From Sphingobacteriaceae bacterium (lineage in GTDB: Bacteria; Bacteroidota; Bacteroidia; Sphingobacteriales; Sphingobacteriaceae), in NCBI GenBank assembly GCA_947458875.1, contig CANGZD010000015.1, positions 1-35,691 on the forward strand: a stretch of DNA of 35,691 nt. The letters are read 5' to 3'. Shown here in pieces: positions 1 to 8,262 of the stretch. Positions within the stretch are counted from its first letter, which is position 1. The number at the start of each line of letters is the position of its first letter. The position numbers were made by a program, and so were the translations under genes. The notes under the pieces are model-generated. The model was not told the DNA's origin and did not search any database. It was given only the letters and a program-made list of their open reading frames with translations.

Positions 1-24
1 TCTAACCGACTGAGCTATAGGCGC
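1..24 (-). tRNA. tRNA, 5' part only (cut by window edge)
   Basis: Read on the minus strand, the first 24 bases give a 7-nt acceptor strand GCGCCTA, then T8-A9, the D-stem strand GCTC and a D-loop with AGTCGGTTAGA, the standard start of a bacterial elongator tRNA. The anticodon lies outside the window, so the amino acid cannot be given. The gene is transcribed away from the HAD gene at 88. Confidence 0.85.
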
Positions 25-87
25 CGCTAAAACAATGTTTTTGCACTGCAATTTTACATATTTGCAGGCAGATTTTAAAATCAAAAC

Positions 88-720
88 ATGTCTGAAATTA
101 AAAACATCATTTTCGATTACGGGAACGTCATCTTTCGCATCGACTTCAGGAGAGCACAACAAAGCTTCGTTGAATTAGGGATTAAAAATGTAGAAGAGTT
201 TTTTTCTCATAGCGGCCACCACCCTATTTTCAATGAATTTGAGAAAGGTCAGATCTCTCCTGCTGAGTTCAGGGATGGGATTAGGAAGTTGGCCAATCAC
301 CCTTCATTGAGCGATACCGAGATCGACGATGCTTGGAATAGTCTGCTAATTGGGGTGCCAGCCGGCAATCACGAAGTTTTATTGGCTGCCAAATCGAAAT
401 ACCGTACATTTTTATTGAGTAATAACAATCAAATCCATTACGAATGGATTATGGAATATTTAAATCGTGTACATGGTTTAGCATCAAACGAAGTGTTTTT
501 TGAAAAAGATTACTATTCTCATCTGATGGGTATGCGTAAGCCGGATGCAAACATATTCGAATATGTGATCGAAAAACATGATCTAAAGGTAAGTGAAACC
601 CTATTCATCGACGACAGTCCTCAGCACCTCCGTACCGGCGCAATGCTGGGGCTTAGCACCCATCTGCTTACTCCAGAACAAAGCCTACCTGAATTCCTGT
701 ATCAGTCTGGAATTTTATAA
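88..720 (+). CDS. HAD-superfamily hydrolase (subfamily IA phosphatase)
   Basis: A 210-residue cytoplasmic phosphatase of the haloacid dehalogenase superfamily. Motif I is FDYGNVIF with nucleophile Asp10. As in YihX-like glucose-1-phosphate phosphatases, the usual second Asp of DxD is Gly. Motif II is LLSNNN (Ser111), motif III is the Lys of MRKPD (Lys151), and motif IV is FIDDSP (Asp175/Asp176). A helical cap lies between motifs I and II. The length is normal for the subfamily. A DUF962 gene follows after 22 bp on the same strand and may be co-transcribed. The substrate cannot be told from sequence; a sugar phosphate or a flavin/nucleotide phosphate is possible. A weak promoter-like ATATTTG lies about 25 nt upstream. 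Confidence 0.88.
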   Translation: MSEIKNIIFDYGNVIFRIDFRRAQQSFVELGIKNVEEFFSHSGHHPIFNEFEKGQISPAEFRDGIRKLANHPSLSDTEIDDAWNSLLIGVPAGNHEVLLAAKSKYRTFLLSNNNQIHYEWIMEYLNRVHGLASNEVFFEKDYYSHLMGMRKPDANIFEYVIEKHDLKVSETLFIDDSPQHLRTGAMLGLSTHLLTPEQSLPEFLYQSGIL

Positions 721-742
721 GCAATTTTTCTAAATTAGAACG

Positions 743-1057
743 ATGGAAGAAAAACGTTATCAATCACTTAAGGAGTTTTACCCTTTTTACCTCACCGAGC
801 ATAGTAACAGCACCAGTCGTATCCTGCATTTCATCGGCACCGCCTTGGTGATATTGTTATTGCCAGCCTCCCTGCTATTTCATGATGCAAGGTTATTAAT
901 GTTGATACCTTTTGTGGGATATGGTTTTGCATGGATAGGTCATTTTTTCTTCGAGAAAAATAAACCCGCAACTTTCAAATATCCGGCCTATAGCCTGGCT
1001 AGCGATTTTCTATTGTTCTTCGACTTATTGAGCGGCAAAGAAAAGTTTAAGCCTTAG
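743..1057 (+). CDS. DUF962 / Mpo1-like small membrane protein
   Basis: A 104-residue protein with the DUF962 (YGL010w/Mpo1-like) signature: an N-terminal [10 protein letters not shown] segment, then [10 protein letters not shown] opening a first hydrophobic helix, a second hydrophobic segment around residues 50-68, [13 protein letters not shown], and YSLASDF. The conserved histidines (EHS, LHF, GHFF) match those thought to bind iron in yeast Mpo1, a 2-hydroxy fatty acid dioxygenase. Bacterial members are largely uncharacterised, so a lipid-oxidising role is inference. It probably sits in the inner membrane. Its 3' end overlaps the convergent MFS gene by 11 bp. Confidence 0.85.
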   Translation: MEEKRYQSLKEFYPFYLTEHSNSTSRILHFIGTALVILLLPASLLFHDARLLMLIPFVGYGFAWIGHFFFEKNKPATFKYPAYSLASDFLLFFDLLSGKEKFKP

Positions 1058-2264
1058 CATGAATGGAGCGGTAGGCCCAAATACTACTCAATAGAAATAA
1101 GACCGATCCGACCAAAAACGACACTCCAGGAAATTCGTAAATCGCCTGCTCACCGGTGAAATTTGCAAAAAGATGAGTCATTAACAATGGACCAACAATA
1201 GATGTAAGGCTCATCATGCTGGTCAATGTACCTTGGAGCTCGCCTTGCTCATCATCGGGCACATGAGTAGAAATAATCCCTTGCAAAGCGGGACCGGCTA
1301 TACCACCTAATGCATAGGGAATCATAAAAGCAAACATCATCCAGCTCTCTGTTGCAAAAGCAAATAAAAGGTAACCAAAACTGTACAATGCCAGTCCGAT
1401 ATACAAACTTTTCTCTTGCCCTAATTTAGGAATGGCAATTCGGATCAAACCTCCCTGTACCAAGGCCACCATTAAGCCAATAAAGCCTAAAGAATAACCC
1501 ACCAGCGTTTCATTCCATCCAAATTTATACATGTTGTAATAAGTCCACACACTTTGTATTGCCTGTCCGGCGAGGTATACCAAAATCAAAGACCCAACTA
1601 AACCTAATACCTGAGGATAACGCTTCAATCGAATAACTGACTTGATGGGATTTGCATTTTTCCATTGAAAGTCTCTGCGCTTGGTTTTTGGCAATGACTC
1701 CGGCAGAATAAAATAGCCATACAGAAAATTCAGCAAAGAAAGCGCAGCAGCGGCCAAAAAAGGGATTCTTGCTCCATATTGACCCAAAAGTCCGCCCATT
1801 ACCGGCCCAATTATAAACCCAATTCCGAAAGCCGCACCTATTAAACCGAAGTTTTGTGCTCTTTTTTCTGGGGAGGATACATCGGCGATGTAAGCCGTTG
1901 CCGTGGTGATACTTGCTCCAGCAACACCTGCTACCATCCGACCGACGAACAACCAAAACAGACTGGGCGCAAAGGCCAGAAATAAATAATCGATACCTAA
2001 ACCAAAAAGGGAGATCAGCAAAACCGGTCGACGGCCATAACGATCACTCAAATTGCCTAAAACGGGCGAAAAAATAAATTGCATGATGGCATAGGTAAAG
2101 GTGAGCCAGCCACCATATTCTGAAGCTGCACTCAATCCTTCGCCACTTAATTCGGTAATCAGCTTTGGAACCACCGGAATGATGATACCCAAACCGGTGA
2201 TATCAATCAGCAGGGTTAAAAAAATGAAATTAAGGGCATTTTTTGACTTTGCAGCTTGCATCAT
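1047..2264 (-). CDS. MFS transporter, TCR/Tet (DHA1) family
   Basis: A 405-residue, 12-helix major facilitator protein of the drug:H+ antiporter-1 type resembling TetA. The loop 2-3 motif A is clear ([11 protein letters not shown], residues 70-80), and helix 1 carries the [14 protein letters not shown] segment typical of Tet/TCR proteins. Proteins of this type export drugs or metabolites across the inner membrane. Bacteroidota carry many that are not resistance genes, so tetracycline export should not be assumed. The start ATG overlaps the stop of the upstream proline dehydrogenase by one base (TAATG), and a second ATG follows at once, so translation is probably coupled. The substrate is unknown. 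Confidence 0.88.
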   Translation of the reverse strand: MMQAAKSKNALNFIFLTLLIDITGLGIIIPVVPKLITELSGEGLSAASEYGGWLTFTYAIMQFIFSPVLGNLSDRYGRRPVLLISLFGLGIDYLFLAFAPSLFWLFVGRMVAGVAGASITTATAYIADVSSPEKRAQNFGLIGAAFGIGFIIGPVMGGLLGQYGARIPFLAAAALSLLNFLYGYFILPESLPKTKRRDFQWKNANPIKSVIRLKRYPQVLGLVGSLILVYLAGQAIQSVWTYYNMYKFGWNETLVGYSLGFIGLMVALVQGGLIRIAIPKLGQEKSLYIGLALYSFGYLLFAFATESWMMFAFMIPYALGGIAGPALQGIISTHVPDDEQGELQGTLTSMMSLTSIVGPLLMTHLFANFTGEQAIYEFPGVSFLVGSVLFLLSSIWAYRSIHAKA

Positions 2265-3469
2265 TATATTCCTCTTCTTCGCTTCTCTTTCAGAATCAAT
2301 CCCAATTCGCGGCCCATTTGCCCGGCAATGGAAGTATTTTCCTGTGCCCTTCTAAACAAATACGGCAATACAGCTTTAACGGGACCATAAGGAACATATT
2401 TTGCCACATTGTATCCGGCGTTCGATAAATTGAAGCTGAGGTTATCGCTCATCCCCAGCAATTGAGAGAAAAACACATGCGGATGCTGGTGCTCCACACC
2501 CTGCTGATCGAGTAAATCAGCGAGTAAAAGGCATGAGTTTTCGTTGTGTGTACCGGCAACAAAACCGACATGATCCAAGTGCTGCATGCAGGCGTTAACA
2601 GCCAAATCGTAGTCTCGGTCGCTGCTTTCTTTATCGGGCTGTATAGGCGATGGATACCCCATCTCTGCAGCACGTTTACGCTCTTTTTCCATATAGGCAC
2701 CCCGAACTAATTTGGCCCCTAGAATAAAGCCTTCTTTTTTCGCAGTTGCGATATCTGCCTTCAAATCAGCCAGTTTATCGTGACGATAAAGTTGATAAGT
2801 ATTGTAAACAAGCAATTTCTTACGGTTATAGAGTCTCATCATCTCCAATGCCAACTCATCGATGGTTTCCTGAATCCAGCTTTCCTCTGCATCGATCATT
2901 ACCGGCACCTCCAATTCGGCGGCACGACTACAAATGCGTTTTACCCGATCTTTTACCCGTTCAAATTCTTGTTTTTCTTCAAAATCGAGTGATTTTTTAG
3001 CATCCAGTTTTTCTAACAAAGCAAAGCGGGCAATACCCGTGAGCTTAAAAACCGTTAAAGGAATGCGCTGATCGCCCTTAGCTCTCTCGATGGTGCGGAT
3101 CACTTCGGCGCAAGTTTCATCAAAAACCAATTCTTCTTCCTCCCCTTCTACTGAATAATCCAGAATGGTTCCCACTTTACCCGCAGCCAGTTGTGCAATG
3201 GCCTTTTCAGAGTCAGCAATGGTTTCGCCACCGCAAAAATGTTTAAAAATGGTAGCCTTGATTATTCCAGTAATAGGCAAGCCAATTTTTATCGCAAAAT
3301 TGGTCAGTGAAGGACCTATTTTAGTTAAAATATTGATACTAATGAGTTTAAACAACCAATAAGCCCTGTTTAATTCAGCATTGCTTTTATTTCTGAATGC
3401 AATTTCAGTATTATCAAAAGATAAAGAATCGCCTTTTGGCGGATGATTCTCCTGGTGTTTTACTTGCAT
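2264..3469 (-). CDS. Proline dehydrogenase (monofunctional, FAD)
   Basis: A 401-residue protein matching the proline dehydrogenase TIM barrel, which oxidises L-proline to delta-1-pyrroline-5-carboxylate using FAD and passes electrons to the membrane quinone pool. Visible motifs are [14 protein letters not shown] (251-264), GTHNENS (307-312), and the C-terminal [18 protein letters not shown] (361-378), whose Arg pair binds the substrate carboxylate. No P5C dehydrogenase domain is fused, so this is not bifunctional PutA. The extended N-terminus (about residues 1-90) is usual for Bacteroidota and eukaryote-like ProDH. The ATG lies 4 nt after a TAACTTTG box. The gene is followed by the coupled MFS gene. 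Confidence 0.93.
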   Translation of the reverse strand: MQVKHQENHPPKGDSLSFDNTEIAFRNKSNAELNRAYWLFKLISINILTKIGPSLTNFAIKIGLPITGIIKATIFKHFCGGETIADSEKAIAQLAAGKVGTILDYSVEGEEEELVFDETCAEVIRTIERAKGDQRIPLTVFKLTGIARFALLEKLDAKKSLDFEEKQEFERVKDRVKRICSRAAELEVPVMIDAEESWIQETIDELALEMMRLYNRKKLLVYNTYQLYRHDKLADLKADIATAKKEGFILGAKLVRGAYMEKERKRAAEMGYPSPIQPDKESSDRDYDLAVNACMQHLDHVGFVAGTHNENSCLLLADLLDQQGVEHQHPHVFFSQLLGMSDNLSFNLSNAGYNVAKYVPYGPVKAVLPYLFRRAQENTSIAGQMGRELGLILKEKRRRGI

Positions 3470-3473
3470 GCAG

Positions 3474-3481
3474 CAAAGTTA
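3474..3481 (-). promoter_or_regulatory. Bacteroidota -7 box of proline dehydrogenase
   Basis: TAACTTTG on the minus strand fits TAnnTTTG exactly. Its last base is 4 nt from the ATG at 3469, so the transcript should begin at or next to the start codon. No convincing TTG -33 element is seen at the usual spacing. Confidence 0.5.
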
Positions 3482-3529
3482 AAAATAAGGCTCAAACCCA
3501 GAGCATGTTATAATTAATTAGCGATTTTA

Positions 3530-3537
3530 TACCTTTA
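3530..3537 (+). promoter_or_regulatory. Possible -7 box of the aro operon
   Basis: TACCTTTA is one mismatch from TAnnTTTG and ends 4 nt before the ATG at 3542, the same spacing as at 3474 and 11238. It would drive the S4-aroB-DAHPS-aroA-aroC run with almost no leader. Confidence 0.35.
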
Positions 3538-3541
3538 CAAA

Positions 3542-3748
3542 ATGATCAAATTTAAGCTGGAAGGTGAATTTATCCCCCTCATCCAATTATTAAAAGCCAC
3601 CAACTTGGTTCAGACCGGAGGAGAGGCACAAATTGTGGTGAGTCAGGGAGAGGTGCTTTATAATGGACAGGTTGATTACCGGAAAAGACTGAAGGTGAAA
3701 AAAGGAGATCGAATTGCATTTAATGGCCAAGAAATTGAGATTGTATGA
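3542..3748 (+). CDS. Small S4-domain RNA-binding protein (YbcJ-like)
   Basis: A 68-residue single-domain protein. The S4 fold is recognisable: FIPLIQLLKATNLVQTGGEA forms the helix-turn, and VLYNGQVDYRKRLKVKKGD gives the V..NG..(x)R(x)R..K.GD signature shared by YbcJ/YaaA-like proteins, Hsp15 and ribosomal S4. Such proteins bind structured RNA, often rRNA. It opens the aromatic biosynthesis operon and overlaps aroB by an ATGA stop/start, so its translation is tied to aroB. No catalytic domain is present. Its role next to aroB is unknown. Confidence 0.88.
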   Translation: MIKFKLEGEFIPLIQLLKATNLVQTGGEAQIVVSQGEVLYNGQVDYRKRLKVKKGDRIAFNGQEIEIV

Positions 3749-4812
3749 CAAGGGCTTTAGAAAGTACAGGCTATAAAATTTATGTACAAGATGCACTCGA
3801 AGAATTAGGTAGATTTCTGGAAGAGCGAAAGTATAGTAAAATATTCTTCTTGGTAGATAGGCACACCGCCGAACACTGCCTACCCTTGATACAGAAAGCA
3901 TTGCCTGAGCTGACCGAATTTGATGTGATCGAAATTGAACCCGGAGAAGAAAACAAGAACATCGACTTCTGCATCGGTATCTGGAAAATGTTACTCGATT
4001 TCGGTGCTGATCGTAAAAGTCTGCTCATTAATTTGGGCGGAGGTGTGGTGTGCGATATGGGAAGTTTTGCAGCTGCTACTTATAAAAGAGGAATCGATTT
4101 TGTACAGGTACCCACCAGCTTGCTTGCGCAGGTAGATGCAGCTGTTGGCGGCAAGACCGGTATTGATATGGACCAGGTTAAAAACTGCATTGGCACCTTC
4201 ACACAGCCAAAAGCAGTTTTTATTGAAACAGAATTCCTTAAAACATTGGATAATAGACAATTAATTGCTGGATATGCAGAAATGCTTAAACATGGATTGA
4301 TTGCAGATAAGTCTTACTTCATTTATTTACAGTCTATTGATATCAAAAGTATAAATACAGAATTAATATACAAATCTTTATTAATTAAAAATGAAGTAGT
4401 TATATCTGATCCGAGCGAGCAAAATCTACGAAAAACACTCAATTTCGGACACACCATTGGTCATGCTTTGGAGAGCTACTTCCTGGAAAGTACCACTCCC
4501 CTACTCCACGGCGAAGCTTTGGCTATCGGTATGATTTGCGAGGCTTTTCTCTCAAAGCAACTAAATGGATTGGCTGAAGAAGAATTGGTACAAATCTGCA
4601 ATTGCATAAAGGCTAAATTCCCGATGATCCCTCTTTCAGCAGGAGCTGATTTGGCCTTGATCCATTACATGCAAAACGACAAGAAAAACGAAGCTGGTAA
4701 AATCGGTTTTGCCCTCATCAACCAGATTGGATCATGCGATTATGATCAGTATGCCAGTCCTGAAGAAATCAAAAATAGTTTAGAATTTTACCGGAATTTA
4801 ATTCGAGCGTGA
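3745..4812 (+). CDS. aroB: 3-dehydroquinate synthase
   Basis: A 355-residue cytoplasmic enzyme of shikimate step 2, converting DAHP to 3-dehydroquinate with NAD+ and a divalent metal. The NAD-binding NLGGGVVCDMGSFAA (residues 97-110) and PTSLLAQVDAAVGGKTGID (123-141) are intact. The metal ligands Glu179 (GYAEMLKHG), His236 (NFGHTIGHALE) and His255 (LLHGEAL) are present, so it should be active. The length is typical. It starts in the ATGA overlap with the S4 gene and ends 4 bp before the DAHP synthase start, as expected in an operon. Confidence 0.96.
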   Translation: MTRALESTGYKIYVQDALEELGRFLEERKYSKIFFLVDRHTAEHCLPLIQKALPELTEFDVIEIEPGEENKNIDFCIGIWKMLLDFGADRKSLLINLGGGVVCDMGSFAAATYKRGIDFVQVPTSLLAQVDAAVGGKTGIDMDQVKNCIGTFTQPKAVFIETEFLKTLDNRQLIAGYAEMLKHGLIADKSYFIYLQSIDIKSINTELIYKSLLIKNEVVISDPSEQNLRKTLNFGHTIGHALESYFLESTTPLLHGEALAIGMICEAFLSKQLNGLAEEELVQICNCIKAKFPMIPLSAGADLALIHYMQNDKKNEAGKIGFALINQIGSCDYDQYASPEEIKNSLEFYRNLIRA

Positions 4813-4816
4813 GATC

Positions 4817-5929
4817 ATGAAATTGGCCCTAGATATTTCGCCTTTGAACAGCTGGTTACCCAGCTGTGAGCAACCTCCATTAATTGCAGGGCCATGCAGT
4901 GCCGAAACCGAGGAGCAACTATTGAGCACTGCTCGCTTATTGGCTAAAACCGGAAGGGTAGCCGTACTAAGAGCCGGCATATGGAAACCCAGAACACGTC
5001 CGGGTGAATTTGAAGGAGTTGGAAGCATTGGATTGAACTGGCTGAAAAAAGCTAAAGCGGAAACTGGTTTACCTACTGCGGTAGAAGTAGCCAAGGCCCA
5101 ACACGTGGAGGAAGCCCTTAAAGCCGGTGTAGATATCCTCTGGGTAGGTGCCAGATCTACCGTAAATCCTTTTACAGTTCAGGAAATTGCCGATGCCCTT
5201 AAAGGAGTCGACGTTCCGGTTTTGGTTAAAAATCCGGTGAACCCCGATTTATCCCTTTGGTGCGGCGCTTTGGAGCGAATTAATCATGCAGGAATTACCA
5301 AATTGGCTGCCATTCATCGTGGTTTTTCCTCTTTTGAGAAAAGTCCTTTTCGTAACGAGCCGATGTGGGAACTGGCTATCCAGTTAAAAACACTGGCACC
5401 CGAACTGCCCATCTTCAACGATCCGAGCCACATTTGCGGGAACAGAGAACTGATTCCCTACATCGCACAAAAAGCGCTGGATCTGGATATGCAGGGATTG
5501 ATGATCGAGTCACACCTGGATCCTCCCCAAGCATGGACCGACGCCAAACAACAACTTACTCCAAGGGATTTAGATGAACTTATAGGGAATTTGACCTTGA
5601 GATCGCCTGAGGTGAAAAATGCTGAATTTGAAGATAATTTATTCAAATTAAGAGCACAGATCGATCAAATTGATGATCAAATAATTCAGACAATGGCTGA
5701 GCGGATGAAATTAGTCGAAAAAATCGGCGAATATAAACGTGACAACGGAGTTACCATTTTTCAAGTGAGCCGTTGGGATGAGATCATCCACAAAAGAAGC
5801 GATTTTGCAAAGGCATTGAACCTTGAAATGAACTTTGTAGGTAAATTGCTTGAATTGATCCACGGAGAATCCATCCGTAAACAAACAGAAATTATGAATG
5901 AGGGGGTTCCGCCCCAAGCAAAATCATGA
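4817..5929 (+). CDS. Bifunctional DAHP synthase (type I-beta) / chorismate mutase (AroQ type)
   Basis: A 370-residue fusion. Residues about 1-260 are a KDO8P-synthase-like type I-beta DAHP synthase, which condenses PEP and erythrose-4-P in shikimate step 1: GPCSAE (25-30), KPRTRPGEF (57-65), IHRGF (167-170 region), DPSHICGNR (202-210) and the metal-site E-S-H (231-233). Residues about 270-360 are a helical AroQ chorismate mutase, starting LFKLRAQIDQID with an ERMKLVEKIGEYKRD helix, which converts chorismate to prephenate. This order (C-terminal mutase) is known from Bacteroidota such as Prevotella, where the mutase domain takes part in feedback control. The enzyme therefore joins the first and a late step of the pathway. 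It ends in an ATGA overlap with aroA. Confidence 0.94.
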   Translation: MKLALDISPLNSWLPSCEQPPLIAGPCSAETEEQLLSTARLLAKTGRVAVLRAGIWKPRTRPGEFEGVGSIGLNWLKKAKAETGLPTAVEVAKAQHVEEALKAGVDILWVGARSTVNPFTVQEIADALKGVDVPVLVKNPVNPDLSLWCGALERINHAGITKLAAIHRGFSSFEKSPFRNEPMWELAIQLKTLAPELPIFNDPSHICGNRELIPYIAQKALDLDMQGLMIESHLDPPQAWTDAKQQLTPRDLDELIGNLTLRSPEVKNAEFEDNLFKLRAQIDQIDDQIIQTMAERMKLVEKIGEYKRDNGVTIFQVSRWDEIIHKRSDFAKALNLEMNFVGKLLELIHGESIRKQTEIMNEGVPPQAKS

Positions 5930-7164
5930 AATCGATCGTAATTTCTCATCCCAGCAAAAAAATCGACACCAAAATTGAGCTGACGGGTTCTAAAAGTGAG
6001 AGCAACCGGGCACTTATTTTACAGGCATTAAGTAAGGGCCAAGTTTCGGTTGGTAACCTTTCTGCTGCTGCCGATACCCAAATATTGCAGCAGATTTTAA
6101 ACTCCAAACTCCAAAGCCCCAACTCCGAACTGCACGTGGGTGCGGCCGGTACCGCCATGCGTTTCTTAACTGCTTATTTGTCGCTCCAAAACGGAGAATT
6201 TACACTCACAGGAACTGAGCGAATGCAAGAGCGACCTATCGGGATTTTGGTGGAAGCATTAAAAAACCTTGGGGCAACTATCCATTATGCAGAAAATGAA
6301 GGCTTCCCGCCTTTAAAAATTAAAGGTCCACTGGTACAACAGACCGATACAATTCAAATAAAAGGAGATGTTAGCAGTCAGTACCTCTCCGCTTTACTGC
6401 TCATTGCACCAGTTTTCGAGCGAGGTTTGAATATCCAAATCGAGGGAGAATTAACCTCTAAACCATATGTGGAGATGACTTTAGCAATGATGGAGCTTGC
6501 GGGAATTCGCCATTCATGGCTTGGACAAAACATCCACATCGCACATCAGCCATTCAAGGTTGCTAATCTGGAAGTTGAACCCGATTGGAGTGCAGCTTCT
6601 TACTGGTATGTAATCGCGGCTTTAGCCCAAAAGTCGAACCTCTTTTTGCCTTCAATGCAGGCTTACAGTTTACAGGGCGATAGCAAAATAACAGAATTGA
6701 TGGCCAATTTTGGCATCACTTCGCAGTTTACAAACGGAGGTCTTGTAATTTCTAAAGAAACAAGAACGCCTCTGAGAAAAATATTCGACATGAAAGACTG
6801 TCCGGATCTGGCGCAAACGCTGATTGTATGCTGTGCAGCCTTCGGACATGATGCCACCTTTACGGGATTGGAAACGCTCAAAATAAAAGAGACCAACCGG
6901 ATCAAGGCCCTGCAAACAGAATTGGCTAAATTGGGAGTACAATTAATTGAGAAAAACCTGACTTATAAACTGGACTGCAGTGGATTGCAATTGCCCAAAA
7001 AGCTAAGTATTGACACATACGACGATCACCGCATGGCCATGGCATTTGCGCCATTGGCTTTAATTATTGATGAAGTGGAGATTCAAGATCCGGAAGTGGT
7101 GAATAAATCGTATCCTGATTTTTGGAAACACCTGGAGCAGGCAGGATTTGAAATTAAAGCGTAA
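5926..7164 (+). CDS. aroA: 3-phosphoshikimate 1-carboxyvinyltransferase (EPSP synthase)
   Basis: A 412-residue enzyme transferring enolpyruvate from PEP to shikimate-3-phosphate. Visible motifs are GSKSESNRA (21-29; substrate Lys23), GAAGTAMRFL (72-81), ERMQERPIG (98-105), DVSSQYLSALL, DCPDLAQTL (catalytic Asp region), IKETNRI and DDHRMAMAFAPLAL. In the E. coli P-loop NAGTAMRP the matching residues here are A-A-G-T-A-M-R-F: Asn94 is Ala and Pro101 is Phe, positions that affect glyphosate sensitivity. The rest of the active site is intact. It starts in an ATGA overlap with the DAHPS/CM gene, and aroC follows after 9 bp. Confidence 0.95.
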   Translation: MKSIVISHPSKKIDTKIELTGSKSESNRALILQALSKGQVSVGNLSAAADTQILQQILNSKLQSPNSELHVGAAGTAMRFLTAYLSLQNGEFTLTGTERMQERPIGILVEALKNLGATIHYAENEGFPPLKIKGPLVQQTDTIQIKGDVSSQYLSALLLIAPVFERGLNIQIEGELTSKPYVEMTLAMMELAGIRHSWLGQNIHIAHQPFKVANLEVEPDWSAASYWYVIAALAQKSNLFLPSMQAYSLQGDSKITELMANFGITSQFTNGGLVISKETRTPLRKIFDMKDCPDLAQTLIVCCAAFGHDATFTGLETLKIKETNRIKALQTELAKLGVQLIEKNLTYKLDCSGLQLPKKLSIDTYDDHRMAMAFAPLALIIDEVEIQDPEVVNKSYPDFWKHLEQAGFEIKA

Positions 7165-7173
7165 TTTTAGCAC

Positions 7174-8262
7174 ATGGCAGGAAACACCTTTGGAACACTT
7201 TTTAAGATTACCACTTTTGGCGAATCACATGGCGAAGCCATTGGGGTAGTCATCGACGGTTGTCCGGCGAATCTCAACGTTGATTTTGAGTTTATTCAAG
7301 CCGAAATGGACAAACGCCGTCCTGGTCAATCAAAGCTGACCACCCAGCGTAAAGAAAGTGACTCTGTAAAGATAATTTCAGGAGTGTACGAAGGTAAAAC
7401 TACCGGGACACCCATTACAATCCTCATTCCTAACGAAGATCAGCGTTCTAAAGATTACACCCATCTGGAAGATACCTTTCGACCTTCGCATGCCGACTTC
7501 ACCTATCAGCAGAAATACGGCCATCGCGATCATCGTGGTGGGGGCCGTTCTTCAGCCCGCGAAACGGCAGCCAGGGTAGCTGCAGGTGCTATTGCCAAAA
7601 TATTGCTCAAACAAGCAGGCATCGAAATTTTTGCCCATGTGTCTGCAGTTGGATCAGTTGAAGTCCCTAATCTGGATCAAAATGATCTGAGCAGACTCAT
7701 CCAGCATCGCGAGAACAACCTGGTTCGTTGTGCAGATCCGGCTACGGCTAAAGAAATGATTGATTTAATCGAAAGCATACGGAAAGAAGGCGATACCATT
7801 GGCGGCAAAATTTCGGCCATTATCAGGAATTGTCCGGTAGGCTTGGGGGAGCCGGTATTCGATAAATTACATGCCGATTTAGGCAAGGCGATGCTGAGCA
7901 TCAATGCCGTTCACGGCTTTGAATACGGATCAGGTTTTGCCGGAGCCGAAATGAAAGGCTCTGAACATAACGACTTATTTATCCGTGAAAGCGAAAAAAC
8001 CAGAACGCTGACCAATTTCTCGGGTGGCATTCAGGGCGGCATTTCTAATGGGATGGATATCAATTTCCGTGTGGCTTTTAAACCGGTTGCTACTTTAATG
8101 CAAGACCAGCAAACAGTAGACAGAAAAGGTAATGCCACTACTATTCAGGGCAAAGGCCGCCATGACCCTTGCGTGGTGCCCCGTGCGGTAGCCATTGTAG
8201 AGGCTATGGCCGCCTTGGTGATGGCAGACCATTACTTACGAAATAAGACTGCTAAACTTTAA
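7174..8262 (+). CDS. aroC: Chorismate synthase
   Basis: A 362-residue FMNH2-dependent enzyme that eliminates phosphate from EPSP to give chorismate, the end of the shikimate trunk. All three family signatures are present: [16 protein letters not shown] near the N-terminus (His19), [20 protein letters not shown], and [18 protein letters not shown] near the C-terminus (His330). The length is standard. It is the last gene of the operon. Its stop overlaps the convergent E1 dehydrogenase stop by 4 bp, and no hairpin terminator separates them. Confidence 0.96.
   Translation: MAGNTFGTLFKITTFGESHGEAIGVVIDGCPANLNVDFEFIQAEMDKRRPGQSKLTTQRKESDSVKIISGVYEGKTTGTPITILIPNEDQRSKDYTHLEDTFRPSHADFTYQQKYGHRDHRGGGRSSARETAARVAAGAIAKILLKQAGIEIFAHVSAVGSVEVPNLDQNDLSRLIQHRENNLVRCADPATAKEMIDLIESIRKEGDTIGGKISAIIRNCPVGLGEPVFDKLHADLGKAMLSINAVHGFEYGSGFAGAEMKGSEHNDLFIRESEKTRTLTNFSGGIQGGISNGMDINFRVAFKPVATLMQDQQTVDRKGNATTIQGKGRHDPCVVPRAVAIVEAMAALVMADHYLRNKTAKL

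Noticed and set aside
1525-1956. 143-codon minus-strand frame inside the MFS gene
   Set aside because: It lies in another frame of a well-supported transporter. Its Cys/Arg-rich translation is typical of a shadow frame.
1047-2264. Tetracycline resistance gene
   Set aside because: Tet-like MFS proteins are common chromosomal genes in Bacteroidota. Motif A alone does not show drug specificity, and there are no mobile-element signs around it.
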